Under the pieces are notes generated by a model. The model ran no database searches. It worked only from the letters and a program-made list of their open reading frames with translations, and had not been told where the DNA came from. Position numbers and translations under genes: made by a program. This document shows, one piece after another, positions 55,192-63,368 of a stretch of DNA of 64,000 nt; position 1 is the first letter of the stretch; each line of letters begins with the position of its first letter. This stretch comes from Hydrogenophilaceae bacterium (GTDB taxonomy: Bacteria > Pseudomonadota > Gammaproteobacteria > Burkholderiales > Thiobacillaceae): NCBI GenBank assembly GCA_024709485.1, contig JANJWO010000036.1:1-64000 (forward strand). The letters are read 5' to 3'.

Positions 55192-55867
55192 ACTCCCACA
55201 GCATCTGCGTACATTGCTCTTTGGAGTTGAACATCATTACGTCGATTATGGACAGGTTAGGCACAAACTCGCTGCCAAACTGGCGATAGACAACAGGCTT
55301 AGGCTCAATGAATGACAACTGGATGCCAAGCCTGGCAAAACTCTCGGCATCGTAGAGTATTTTTCCACCGGGCATGTTGATGTAGTGTGTGGCTCCTAGT
55401 TCCTGGCAAATAGCCAAGACTTTATCTTGCCCGCGCAGATTATTGTCCTTTTTCAGACATGAAGACATGTGCCAGGTTGGATGAAGGCCGAAATAATCAG
55501 AAATCCGTTGCAAACCGGTGTCTAGAAACCTGGACAAGTTGCGCTCAGGTTGGCGGATCACTTCTTCAATCAAAGCAATCACCGAACCGAATTGTGGTGC
55601 TCTCGCATAGTTTTGCCTGAATATTTTCAAAATCTGTGCGGGATTGCCCCCAATCGAGAGCTGATTGATCCGTTTATTTGGGCTGGCAGCTTCAAGAGGC
55701 AAAGTAATCCGCTGTTTACCCTTTTGGCCCAAGATGAAGTTTCGGTTGATCCATCCACCCTTGATGTAATTGACATCGTCGTAAACAACAAAAGCGTCAA
55801 CCGAATGGATGAGCTGAAAGTATCCAAGATAGGGGAAAAAGTACGGCTGCATGACAGCGACTCTCAT
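55178..55867 (-). CDS. WbqC-family protein
   Basis: 229 residues. MRVAVMQPYFFPYLGYFQLIHSVDAFVVYDDVNYIKGGWINRN is the diagnostic WbqC opening, followed by LPLEAASPNKRINQL. WbqC-like proteins occur in O-antigen and capsule clusters next to sugar aminotransferases; they are suspected to modify amino sugars but the reaction is not firmly known. GGTGGG lies before the ATG at 55867. It follows the DegT aminotransferase gene by 32 bp and is AT-rich. Confidence 0.88.
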   Translation of the reverse strand: MRVAVMQPYFFPYLGYFQLIHSVDAFVVYDDVNYIKGGWINRNFILGQKGKQRITLPLEAASPNKRINQLSIGGNPAQILKIFRQNYARAPQFGSVIALIEEVIRQPERNLSRFLDTGLQRISDYFGLHPTWHMSSCLKKDNNLRGQDKVLAICQELGATHYINMPGGKILYDAESFARLGIQLSFIEPKPVVYRQFGSEFVPNLSIIDVMMFNSKEQCTQMLWEYEIV

Positions 55868-55899
55868 GTTTCCCACCTACCGCATAATTTTGATCATGC

Positions 55900-57015
55900 T
55901 CACTGATGGGCTCCAGCTATGAACAACGCTACCGCATCAATCTGCTCATCGCCAAGACCGGGATAAATCGGCAGACAAATCACCTGTTCAGCCGCCTGTC
56001 TGGCACTTTTCAGGTTATAGTCTGCTGCCGATGGAAGCCCGCGATACATCGGCATATCGCTGATCAGCGGATAGAAATAACGCCGTCCGTATACACCCGC
56101 AGCTTTCATTTTCCCGTACAGTTCGTCTCGGCTGGTCGGATAATCGTCTTCGACAAAAATCGGGAAATACGCATAGTTTCCGACAGTTCCATTTTGCTGG
56201 CTTAGCAGAGTGATGCCTTTCACGTCACACAGAGCCTGGCGATAGCGGGCATCAATTTCCTTGCGCCGCTCGATGGCTTTGTCGACATGCTTGAGTTGAA
56301 GCAAACCGAGCGCAGCCTGGAATTCATTCATCTTGCCGTTGATCCCGGTCGCCGTCACCGTGACCTCGTCGGCGAATCCGAAGTTCTTCAGGTAATCCAC
56401 GCGCTGCTTGGTCTTTGCATCCGGGCACACGATGGCGCCGCCTTCGAAGGTATTGAACACCTTGGTGGCATGGAAGCTCAACACGGAAAGATCGCCGTGC
56501 TTGAGCAAACTTTCCCCCTTGTACCCGACGCCGAATGCGTGGGCCGCGTCGTATATCACTTTCAATCCGTACGTGTCGGCAATCTGCTCTATCCGCTCGA
56601 CCGCGCAGGGATTGCCGTAGCAATGGACCGGCAGGATCGCGGTCGTTTGCGGGGTAATGGCGGCCTCGATCTTGTCGGGGTCCAGGTTGCAGGTTTCAGG
56701 GTCGATGTCCACGAATACCGGCTTGATGTTGTTCCAGACCAGCGAATGCGCGGTGGCGACGAAGGAATAAGGCGTGGTGATGACTTCGCCGCTTATGCGC
56801 AGCGTCTGCAGGGCGGTGACGAGGGCGATGGTGCCGTTGGCAAAAAGCGCCAGGTGTTCCACCCCCAGGTATTCGCACAGCGCGTCCTCGAGTTGCTTGT
56901 GGAAAGGCCCGTTGTTGGTCAGCCGCTTGCTTTCCCAGATTTGCTCAAGGTAGGGAATGAACTCCTCCAGTGGCGGAAGATACGGCTCAGTCACATAAAT
57001 GGGTTTGTCGCTCAT
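55900..57015 (-). CDS. DegT/DnrJ/EryC1/StrS-family sugar aminotransferase
   Basis: 371 residues. LTNNGPFHKQLEDALCEYLGVEHLALFANGTIAL, VIYDAAHAFGVGYKGESLL and SFHATKVFNTFEGGAIV (the PLP lysine) are complete. It transfers an amino group to a 4-keto- or 3-keto-6-deoxy nucleotide sugar, giving an amino sugar donor such as a viosamine- or Qui/Fuc3N-type sugar. It is the first gene of the 12-gene minus-strand operon. The 243 bp upstream of it contain a possible small reading frame and no certain promoter. Confidence 0.9.
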   Translation of the reverse strand: MSDKPIYVTEPYLPPLEEFIPYLEQIWESKRLTNNGPFHKQLEDALCEYLGVEHLALFANGTIALVTALQTLRISGEVITTPYSFVATAHSLVWNNIKPVFVDIDPETCNLDPDKIEAAITPQTTAILPVHCYGNPCAVERIEQIADTYGLKVIYDAAHAFGVGYKGESLLKHGDLSVLSFHATKVFNTFEGGAIVCPDAKTKQRVDYLKNFGFADEVTVTATGINGKMNEFQAALGLLQLKHVDKAIERRKEIDARYRQALCDVKGITLLSQQNGTVGNYAYFPIFVEDDYPTSRDELYGKMKAAGVYGRRYFYPLISDMPMYRGLPSAADYNLKSARQAAEQVICLPIYPGLGDEQIDAVALFIAGAHQ

Positions 57016-57258
57016 GACTTGCTCGCTAGATGAATTTTCGTAACGTGCCCACAGGAATAACGCACCTGGTCCGACGAGCCCGCGGCTCGCATATCCCCGC
57101 TGTTCCGCGACAAATCCAGGGCGCGGCCGCTCGTGTTCCGCCCATTATGATCCTTTCGGGACCGCGGGCCGTCTGTTCGCCCGACCAGCGAGTTGCGTGG
57201 CAGATGCCGCGCCACTTGCATGTGGGGGCGATGGCAGAGTTCCATGGAGTTGCGGCCG
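57016..57258. other. Gap between the glycosyltransferase gene and the DegT operon
   Basis: A GC-rich 243-bp stretch. The minus strand holds a 39-codon frame (ATG at about 57144 with AAAGGA before it) ending ten bases before the DegT start, and a sequence at 57199-57214 with GG and GC spaced by ten bases, a weak sigma54-like pattern. Neither is convincing. It must contain the promoter of the large operon. Confidence 0.35.
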
Positions 57259-58449
57259 TCACTCCACCCGCTCCTCCCGCAGCATGTTGAACAGGAACGA
57301 AGCGAATAGCGCATTCACGCCCAGCAGCATGACGGTGGTGGCCACGAACGCGACGTGCACGGTGCCGGCCATGTCGCCGAAGCCGCTGGCCAGCCACTCC
57401 ACCGCCAGCCAGATGTCGGCCGCGAGGCCCGCGGCGGCGAGCGCTCCGCCGACGATGAGCCCGCGCTCCAGGGTAAACCAGCCCAGCAGGCGCCCGAATG
57501 CGGAAGCTTGCCGGATCGGCTTGCGCCCGGCGTTGATGAGGCGCGCCAAGAGGCCGAAGCCGACGATGTTGGCGCCCAGCAAGGTGAAGAGGCTGGCCAG
57601 CGCCAGGAAATGGATGCCGAAGCTGAGGCCGCCGATGTGCGCCGGACCCGCGGCCAGCAGCGCCATGCCAGCCGCGCCGAGGAGGAACAGCAGGCCGCCG
57701 GGGATGAGATAGAGCCAGTCCGGGGCGTAGGTCAGGATGAAGCGCAGGTGGCGCCAGCCGTCGCGGAAGGAGCGCAGATGCGGCGGGCGGTCGCGCTTGT
57801 CGGGGTAGAGCTTGGTCGGGATCTCGGTGATGCGCAGGCCGGCATGCGCCGCGCTGACCACCATTTCGGTGGCGAACTCCATGCCCGCGGTGCGCACGTT
57901 CATGCGCTCGAAGGCGTCGCGGGTGAAGGCGCGCATGCCGCAGTGGAAGTCGTTGACGGGAATCCGGTACATCACGCGCGCCAGCGTGGACAGCACCGGG
58001 TTTCCGAGGTAGCGGTGCAGCGGCGGCATGGCGCCGGGCTCGATGCCGCCCTTGAAGCGGTTGCCCATGACGAGGTCGTAGCCCTCCTCGATCTTGCGTA
58101 CGAAATCGCCGAGCGCGGCCCAGTCGTAGGAGTCGTCGGCATCGGCCATGATGACGATGCGCCCGCGCGCCGCCGCGATGCCGGCCAGCAGGGCGGCGCC
58201 GTAGCCCTTGCGCGGCTCGTGTACGACGCGCGCGCCGAGCGATTCGGCGATCTCGACCGAGCGGTCGGTCGAGCCGTTGTCGGCGACGACCACCTCGCCC
58301 ACGACCCCTAGCTCGCCGAAGGCACGCTGGATTTTCTCGATGCACAGGCCGAGGGTCTTTTCCTCGTTCAGGCAGGGCATGACGGCCGAGACCAGAATCT
58401 CTGGCCCGGTTCGCTGTGCTGTTGCGGTGCTGGATGTGCTCAAGCTCAT
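57259..58449 (-). CDS. Polyprenol-phosphate-type glycosyltransferase (GT2, DPM1-like) with membrane C-terminus
   Basis: 396 residues. EILVSAVMPCLNEEKTLGLCIEKI, GEVVVADNGSTDRSVEIAE and IVIMADADDSYDWAAL form a DPM1/ArnC-like GT2 domain; MGNRFKGGIEPGAMPPLHRYLGNPVLS is typical of this group. Four membrane helices follow (about 240-390). It likely makes a polyprenyl-phosphate sugar, which could feed the GT-C-type enzyme at 42338. The start at 58449 is the first family-like ATG. GC content is high, like the housekeeping part, in contrast to the operon next to it. Confidence 0.88.
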   Translation of the reverse strand: MSLSTSSTATAQRTGPEILVSAVMPCLNEEKTLGLCIEKIQRAFGELGVVGEVVVADNGSTDRSVEIAESLGARVVHEPRKGYGAALLAGIAAARGRIVIMADADDSYDWAALGDFVRKIEEGYDLVMGNRFKGGIEPGAMPPLHRYLGNPVLSTLARVMYRIPVNDFHCGMRAFTRDAFERMNVRTAGMEFATEMVVSAAHAGLRITEIPTKLYPDKRDRPPHLRSFRDGWRHLRFILTYAPDWLYLIPGGLLFLLGAAGMALLAAGPAHIGGLSFGIHFLALASLFTLLGANIVGFGLLARLINAGRKPIRQASAFGRLLGWFTLERGLIVGGALAAAGLAADIWLAVEWLASGFGDMAGTVHVAFVATTVMLLGVNALFASFLFNMLREERVE

Positions 58450-58602
58450 GGGATCAACGGCTCTGCTGCAAGGCTTGTAAGAATAATGAATTTGCCGCGA
58501 CCTGCACACAGGCGGGCGATTGGCGGCAGCGACTGGCACCCGCAAGCCCCCTGCGGAAGGCATAGCCGGCTGCCGCACCAACTGCGTTCGACTCAAGGCG
58601 GT

Positions 58603-59451
58603 TCATGCTTTCTTCATGCGGAGGCATGACGAATCCTTTTCGGCTTCAGGCCTGATTTTCGGAAATGCCTTCTTCCAGGTGAGCTTGGAAACCGGCGCAT
58701 CGATCCCGGCATCGTCCGGCAGCACAATTGAATCGGCTCTGTCGCGCAGCATGCGCTTTCTCAGCGCCTGGGCCGGCGCCGCCGCATAGTAGGGCATGCC
58801 CTCGAATATCTCCCGGCTCCGCCGATCGCGCCTGACGTGATAGGCGAAGTGATAATGGAATATGAAATACGGATAGACCCGAAGCAGGCGCCTGACGGGA
58901 AAAGACAGCCAAAAGTCCTGGCGTTCGATGCGCTTGCCGAGCAGGATTCTCACCAATCGAACGAGCCTTTTCCTGAATCGGGTGTTCTGGCCAGGAAAAC
59001 TGTTGCTGCGCCAGTAGTCGGTATGCGCCTTGCAGAACGACACGGCCAGATGGTTCTCCGGCATGGACGCGATGAACCAGTTGGAGATCAGTCTGCCCCG
59101 CCCGGGATCGCGGAATACGAAAAACCCCGAGCGCATGTATTCGTGTATCCAGGCATCCAGCGGCCGATGGCACAGGCAGGTTGCGTCGGCCCACACGCCG
59201 CCGAATTTCGCAAGCAGGTGCAGCCGCAACATGTCCGAGCGGTGCTGGATGGGAATATCGCCGTAGTTGCCGCCCACAATCCCAGGCAAGTCGACATAAT
59301 CCGGAACAGAGTCCTGGTCCAGCAGCCGGATTTCCCAGCCCGGATTGAGCCGGCGCCAGGAGGCGTGGCACTGCCTGACGATCTCGGGTGCGTTGTCCAG
59401 GCCCTGTTCCCAGTACATCCAGACGATCCTGGGGAGTGCATGCTCCATCAT
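58603..59451 (-). CDS. Capsular polysaccharide synthesis-type glycosyltransferase (GT32-like)
   Basis: 282 residues. LPRIVWMYWEQGLDNAPEIVRQCHASWRRLNPGW and HRSDMLRLHLLAKFGGVWADATCLCHRPLD match the capsular polysaccharide synthesis family (GT32-like), with the D-x-D equivalent in WADAT. It would transfer a hexose to the growing glycan. Its ATG overlaps the preceding stop (ATGATG; 59451 or 59448). It is followed by 153 bp before the DPM1-like gene. Confidence 0.82.
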   Translation of the reverse strand: MMEHALPRIVWMYWEQGLDNAPEIVRQCHASWRRLNPGWEIRLLDQDSVPDYVDLPGIVGGNYGDIPIQHRSDMLRLHLLAKFGGVWADATCLCHRPLDAWIHEYMRSGFFVFRDPGRGRLISNWFIASMPENHLAVSFCKAHTDYWRSNSFPGQNTRFRKRLVRLVRILLGKRIERQDFWLSFPVRRLLRVYPYFIFHYHFAYHVRRDRRSREIFEGMPYYAAAPAQALRKRMLRDRADSIVLPDDAGIDAPVSKLTWKKAFPKIRPEAEKDSSCLRMKKA

Positions 59452-60263
59452 GGCTGTTCGCGCGAAGCCTGGCCGAACTGCAGATGAAATTCCGGATCGG
59501 TCTTGATCTGCTGCAGTATCCGCTCGCTCAATTCGGCGTTTTCCTTCAAAGCCCGGCTTTTCCAGAACTTGTACACGCGCAAGGCCGTAAGCAGCTTCCT
59601 CAGCAGCCACGGCTGTTTTCTGAAGCCCGCCTTGTCCACGCGAATGACGGGTTTGCGCGAGCCGGCGCCATGGTGATAGACGAGCTTGTCATAGATGCCG
59701 AAGAAAACCGGGTGCAGATCATGCGTGTTGGAGCGCAGCATGGGCAGCCACTCGATATTTCTCTCGCGCAGTTTCCCCAGCAGGTTGCCTCCCACATCGG
59801 TCACCAGGTTGCCTGTGGCATTTTTCCACTCGTAGCCCCGCTTCCAGTCCCCGCCGATTTCTTTCCAGAAGCCGACCGTGGTGATGCAGAAACACGGGTG
59901 CGGTTGCGGGTCGCCAAGATTCTCGTCGCGTCGGACGGCCAGGAGCGGGTATTTTTCCAGCCGGCGCTCGGCATACGCCACGACATCCGCAATCGGGAAG
60001 GCGTCGCTGTCGAGGAAAATCAGCCAGTCGTCCGGGCTTTCCGCGGCCAGGCAGGCCATGTCGGCCAAAAGATTCAGTTTGACGGCGTGCGACTTGATGT
60101 CTTCGGTGCAAACGTAGAAGAACTTGTCCTTGTACGGGGCCGGATCGATCCCGTTCAGAAACGCATACATCTTGTAGGGACGGTCGATGTGCCTGGCGAG
60201 GTAGCCGAGCTGCGGCTCGATCCATTCCGCATTTTTCCAGTGGACGGTGAGGACGTGGATCAT
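59448..60263 (-). CDS. Glycosyltransferase-like protein, family unassigned
   Basis: 271 residues from the ATG at 60263. IHVLTVHWKNAEWIEPQLGYLARHIDRPYKMYAFLNG and DDWLIFLDSDAFPIADVVAYAERRLEKYPLLAVRRDENLG suggest a GT-A fold with the DSD metal motif. I do not recognise a named family. Both ends overlap neighbours by 4 bp (ATGA), so it belongs to the sulfotransferase - GT - capsule GT unit. A role in glycan assembly is inferred from context. Confidence 0.7.
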   Translation of the reverse strand: MIHVLTVHWKNAEWIEPQLGYLARHIDRPYKMYAFLNGIDPAPYKDKFFYVCTEDIKSHAVKLNLLADMACLAAESPDDWLIFLDSDAFPIADVVAYAERRLEKYPLLAVRRDENLGDPQPHPCFCITTVGFWKEIGGDWKRGYEWKNATGNLVTDVGGNLLGKLRERNIEWLPMLRSNTHDLHPVFFGIYDKLVYHHGAGSRKPVIRVDKAGFRKQPWLLRKLLTALRVYKFWKSRALKENAELSERILQQIKTDPEFHLQFGQASREQP

Positions 60264-61132
60264 TTTCCGCTCCCGCCAAGGCGTTCCGAGAAATGGCGCC
60301 ACTTTTTCTGCCACGCGGAAATTTCCGGATGGGCCGCTTCATAAAGGCCCAGCACTTCGAGCCCGCCGGCGGAAACCGCCAGCTCCGCTGCGTCTGGCCT
60401 GTCCTGGCGCAGCGCGTCGTAGAACTCCGCCTGTTTCCGGTTAAGCAGCTCCTCCGCCTGCACGTCCAGGTTTCTCGACCTGTACAGGGACTCGTCCACG
60501 AAGCCGCGCACGCCCTCCGTCATGCCCGACAGCGTCGCACCGCTCCGGGCGAGCCCATCCCGCAGGGCTGAAATTTCGCGCTCCGGGTCCCGCAGCAGCG
60601 CGTTGTAATCGACCAACAGTCTCGGCATGTGCCTGCTGTGTCTGAGCGCCGACTTCATGTAGTACTCCCAGAGCGCGATTCCGGCCATAAGCGGCATCTG
60701 GTTGCGCCTCTTCAACGACAGGGCGACCTCGACCGGATCCCGCACGACCACAACTGCGAGGGGATTGCGCAGGAAACCGCGCCAGACGGGCAGCAGCAGG
60801 CACAGCCGGGGATCCTTGATGGCCCAGTCGGGGTGCTCGCCAAATCTTCTGAAAGTGGGCTCGAGTTTCGCGCAGACGCTGGCGATCTTCGCTTCATGCT
60901 CGGCAAAAGGCGCGTCGCCCAGGCCGGCCACTCTGTCCCAGCGCGCGCCCAGTGCGGCAAGGATCCGGTTATTGGCCTGGGTGAACCGCCTGTATTCCCA
61001 ATAACCCTTGGGGTTCCACTCCGTGCTCCGCCCCAAGGTTTCCGCGTCGCCGCCGAAGATGCCAAGTTTGTTGACGATCGCCGAAACCAGGGAGGTTCCG
61101 GAGCGATGCATGCCCAGAATGAGAACTTCCAT
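60260..61132 (-). CDS. Sulfotransferase-like protein
   Basis: 290 residues. EVLILGMHRSGTSLVSAIVNKLGIFGG is the PAPS-binding loop; AVVVVRDPVEVALSLKRRNQMP is the 3'-phosphate segment. The middle has EWNPKGYWEYRRFTQANNRIL, typical of the sulfotransferase group found with capsule genes. Its ATG overlaps the stop of a 29-codon frame (TGATG). It begins a three-gene minus-strand unit. Confidence 0.85.
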   Translation of the reverse strand: MEVLILGMHRSGTSLVSAIVNKLGIFGGDAETLGRSTEWNPKGYWEYRRFTQANNRILAALGARWDRVAGLGDAPFAEHEAKIASVCAKLEPTFRRFGEHPDWAIKDPRLCLLLPVWRGFLRNPLAVVVVRDPVEVALSLKRRNQMPLMAGIALWEYYMKSALRHSRHMPRLLVDYNALLRDPEREISALRDGLARSGATLSGMTEGVRGFVDESLYRSRNLDVQAEELLNRKQAEFYDALRQDRPDAAELAVSAGGLEVLGLYEAAHPEISAWQKKWRHFSERLGGSGK

Positions 61133-61221
61133 CAAGCGCCCCGTGCCCGGCGGGCAGCGATTTCAAGACGCGAAAAAGCGACGGCAGCGAAGAATCTGCC
61201 GGGGTTGTTCCATGCGTGCAT
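61132..61221 (-). CDS. 29-residue leader-like reading frame coupled to the sulfotransferase gene
   Basis: An ATG at 61219-61221 has an ideal ribosome-binding site (GGAGG six bases upstream). It encodes MHAWNNPGRFFAAVAFSRLE plus nine basic residues and stops at TGA, sharing its A with the ATG of the sulfotransferase gene (TGATG). The sulfotransferase itself has only a weak site. This fits an upstream frame that delivers ribosomes to the sulfotransferase. The peptide has no known family. Confidence 0.45.
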   Translation of the reverse strand: MHAWNNPGRFFAAVAFSRLEIAARRARGA

Positions 61222-61531
61222 GGATTGCCTCCAAAAACGGTTTTGTTATGCATCGTGTGCATTTTTCCGGTCAACCGTACCCGGATTTTATTTATCATGC
61301 TTCATTAGCACGACCTTCTCCGCCTTGAGGTCGCGCACCCATTCCCACCGGCGTCACCGCGGCCAGGCCGCTGCAGCGCCTTGTCCACGGCACAGCGTGC
61401 CGGTGCCGTGCAAGCCAATGCAAAAACTTTGGCTTGTTGCTTATGCGGAAATCATCGCCATTTCAAACTGTTGAATCGTTGATGATATAGTCGCATTTTA
61501 CCATCCACTTGAGCCATTCCTCTGCCCAAGC
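61133..61531. other. Divergent intergenic region 61133-61531
   Basis: Contains on the minus strand the 29-codon leader frame and its promoter. The remainder (about 61280-61530) drops in GC near the plus-strand glycosyltransferase start and has AT-rich boxes around 61485-61500, but I cannot settle on a promoter for that gene. No RNA gene was recognised. Confidence 0.5.
61245..61274 (-). promoter_or_regulatory. Predicted promoter for the sulfotransferase unit
   Basis: On the minus strand TTGACC (61269-61274) and CATAAC (61245-61250) are 18 bases apart, just before the 29-codon leader frame. It is the best match in the 399-bp divergent gap. Confidence 0.45.
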
Positions 61532-62557
61532 ATGCGGGTTCTGCACATTGACAACATCATGATCCGGCGCTACGGCAACACCAAGGTCGCCACCGGCAGG
61601 AAGCTCTTCAACGGCCTGATCCGCAACAACCACAAGGTATTGGAATTCAGCGATCGCGACATCGCCCACTTCGAGGCGCCGTTCAACATCAAGCCGCTCG
61701 GCTTCCGGCGCTCGAACAAAAGGTTGATCGAGGCCTGCGACAATTTTCAGCCGGAACTCGTGCTGCTCGGCCATTGCGACATCATCCGGAACGAGACGCT
61801 GATGGAGATCAAGCGCCGCCACCCCGGCCTGAAAATCGCCTATCGCAACGTCGATCCGCTGTGGGATCCGCCGGTGCTGGAAAAAATCCGTTATCGCCTG
61901 CCGGTGGCGGATGCGATTTTCATCACCAGCGGCGGCGAGCCGCTGAAGCAATTCCTGACCGGCAGGAATCTCGTCTCCTACATGCCGAACCCGACCGACC
62001 CGTGCGTGGAGGACCAGGACAATGCCGCCAAGACCCGCTTCGATCGCGACCTGATCTTTTGCGGCGTCGGCAACAAAACCGACGACCGCTTCCCTTTCGT
62101 CAGGCGCCTGCATGACACCCTCGACAAGGAGTTGCGCTTCGACAGCTTCGGCATGCACGGCCACCCCGCCATCTGGGGCAAGCCCTACGACGATGCACTG
62201 GCCGCCAGCAAGATGGGGCTCAATCTCAATCGTTTCGAGGGCTGGCACCTGTATTCCTCGGCGCGCATCTCCCAGCTCATGGGCAACGGCGTCCTGACTT
62301 TCTTGAGCGACAGGAACGGCCTGCAGCGGTTTTTTGGCGATGAGTCGGCGGCCTATTTCAACGACTTTGACGACCTGGTAGGGAAAATCCGCCTGTTCCA
62401 GTCCGACGACGACCTGCGCCGGCAGACCGCGGCCAACGGCCAGGCCTTCTACCGCGAGCATTTCAGCGGCGAACGCGTGGTGCAATACATCGTCGAAACC
62501 ACGATGGGATTGCCCTATTCGCACGACTACATCTGGCAGGACGAGGTATACCGCTAG
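61532..62557 (+). CDS. Glycosyltransferase, GT-B type (CgeB/GT4-like)
   Basis: 341 residues. VLHIDNIMIRRYGNTKVATGRKLFNGLIRNNHKVLEFSDRDI and LIFCGVGNKTDDRFPFVRRL; the C-terminal part LNLNRFEGWHLYSSARISQLMGNGVLTFLSDRNGLQRFF resembles the CgeB-type donor domain. It is likely to act on a surface glycan; a sulfotransferase gene follows after one base, so the two are cotranscribed. Confidence 0.75.
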   Translation: MRVLHIDNIMIRRYGNTKVATGRKLFNGLIRNNHKVLEFSDRDIAHFEAPFNIKPLGFRRSNKRLIEACDNFQPELVLLGHCDIIRNETLMEIKRRHPGLKIAYRNVDPLWDPPVLEKIRYRLPVADAIFITSGGEPLKQFLTGRNLVSYMPNPTDPCVEDQDNAAKTRFDRDLIFCGVGNKTDDRFPFVRRLHDTLDKELRFDSFGMHGHPAIWGKPYDDALAASKMGLNLNRFEGWHLYSSARISQLMGNGVLTFLSDRNGLQRFFGDESAAYFNDFDDLVGKIRLFQSDDDLRRQTAANGQAFYREHFSGERVVQYIVETTMGLPYSHDYIWQDEVYR

Positions 62558-62558
62558 C

Positions 62559-63365
62559 ATGGGGCTCACGGCAAAGCTCCTGCGTCATGAACGCCCCCGC
62601 CAGTATTTCGACTTCCTGCGCAACTATGCCAGGGGCGCGCGCCTCGCATCGCCGCCGATTTTCATCGTGGGCTGCGGCCACAGCGGCACTTCGCTTCTGC
62701 TGAAGATACTGGGCGCGCACTCGCATATCCATGCCATCCCCTACGAGAGCCGTGCGTTCTTGAAATCCATGTGGAAAATCCGCATGGTGAGACTCTTCTG
62801 GTACAAGAACGCCGTCGCCGCCGGCAAGCAGCGCTGGGTGGAGAAGACGCCGGCCCATGTCCACGCCATCGGCCGCATTCTGGAGATCTATCCAGACGCG
62901 AGAATCCTGCTGCTTATCCGCGACGGGCGCGACGTCGCCGTATCCTTGCGCAAACGCACCGGCAATTTTGCCGCGGGCGTGGCGCGCTGGGTCCGCGACA
63001 ACCGCGCCGCCGAGCCCTACTGGAATCACCCGCAGGTATTCAGATTCACCTACGAAGCGCTCGTCGGCGACTTCGAGGCGACCATGGCCAGGGTTTGCGA
63101 ATTCATCGGCGAACCGTACGAAGAAGCGATGCGCAATTTCCACGAACGCCCCCTGCACCCGTCAAGCACCGGCGCGGCCAGCCCTCCGCCTTCGGAAGCC
63201 GGCAAGTACCATGCCCAGCACCGCAAGTGGCAAACCAACCAGGCGCTCTTCAACGGCTCGGGCAAATGGCAGCAAGGCATGAGCGCGGAAGAGAAGGCGC
63301 TTTTCAGGCAAATGGCCGGGCAGATGCTGATCGACTACGGCTACGCCGCCGACCTCGACTGGTAG
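62559..63365 (+). CDS. Sulfotransferase-like protein
   Basis: 268 residues. PPIFIVGCGHSGTSLLLKILGAHS is the PAPS-binding loop (about residues 28-50); RILLLIRDGRDVAVSLRKRTGNF is the 3'-phosphate segment with Arg and Ser. The C-terminal HRKWQTNQALFNGSGKWQQGMSAEEKALF is typical of the sulfotransferase family 3-type proteins. It starts one base after the glycosyltransferase stop. It is the seventh sulfotransferase-like gene of the window. Confidence 0.87.
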   Translation: MGLTAKLLRHERPRQYFDFLRNYARGARLASPPIFIVGCGHSGTSLLLKILGAHSHIHAIPYESRAFLKSMWKIRMVRLFWYKNAVAAGKQRWVEKTPAHVHAIGRILEIYPDARILLLIRDGRDVAVSLRKRTGNFAAGVARWVRDNRAAEPYWNHPQVFRFTYEALVGDFEATMARVCEFIGEPYEEAMRNFHERPLHPSSTGAASPPPSEAGKYHAQHRKWQTNQALFNGSGKWQQGMSAEEKALFRQMAGQMLIDYGYAADLDW

Positions 63366-63368
63366 CGT

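Noticed and set aside
57028-57144. 39-codon frame upstream of the DegT gene
   Set aside because: Arg/Cys-rich sequence with no conserved look; the AAAGGA and CATAATG may be promoter elements rather than a translation start.
57026-58345. 439-codon open minus-strand frame overlapping the DPM1-like gene
   Set aside because: Arg/Gly/Pro-rich shadow of a GC-rich gene in another frame; the DPM1-like protein is coding across the same bases.
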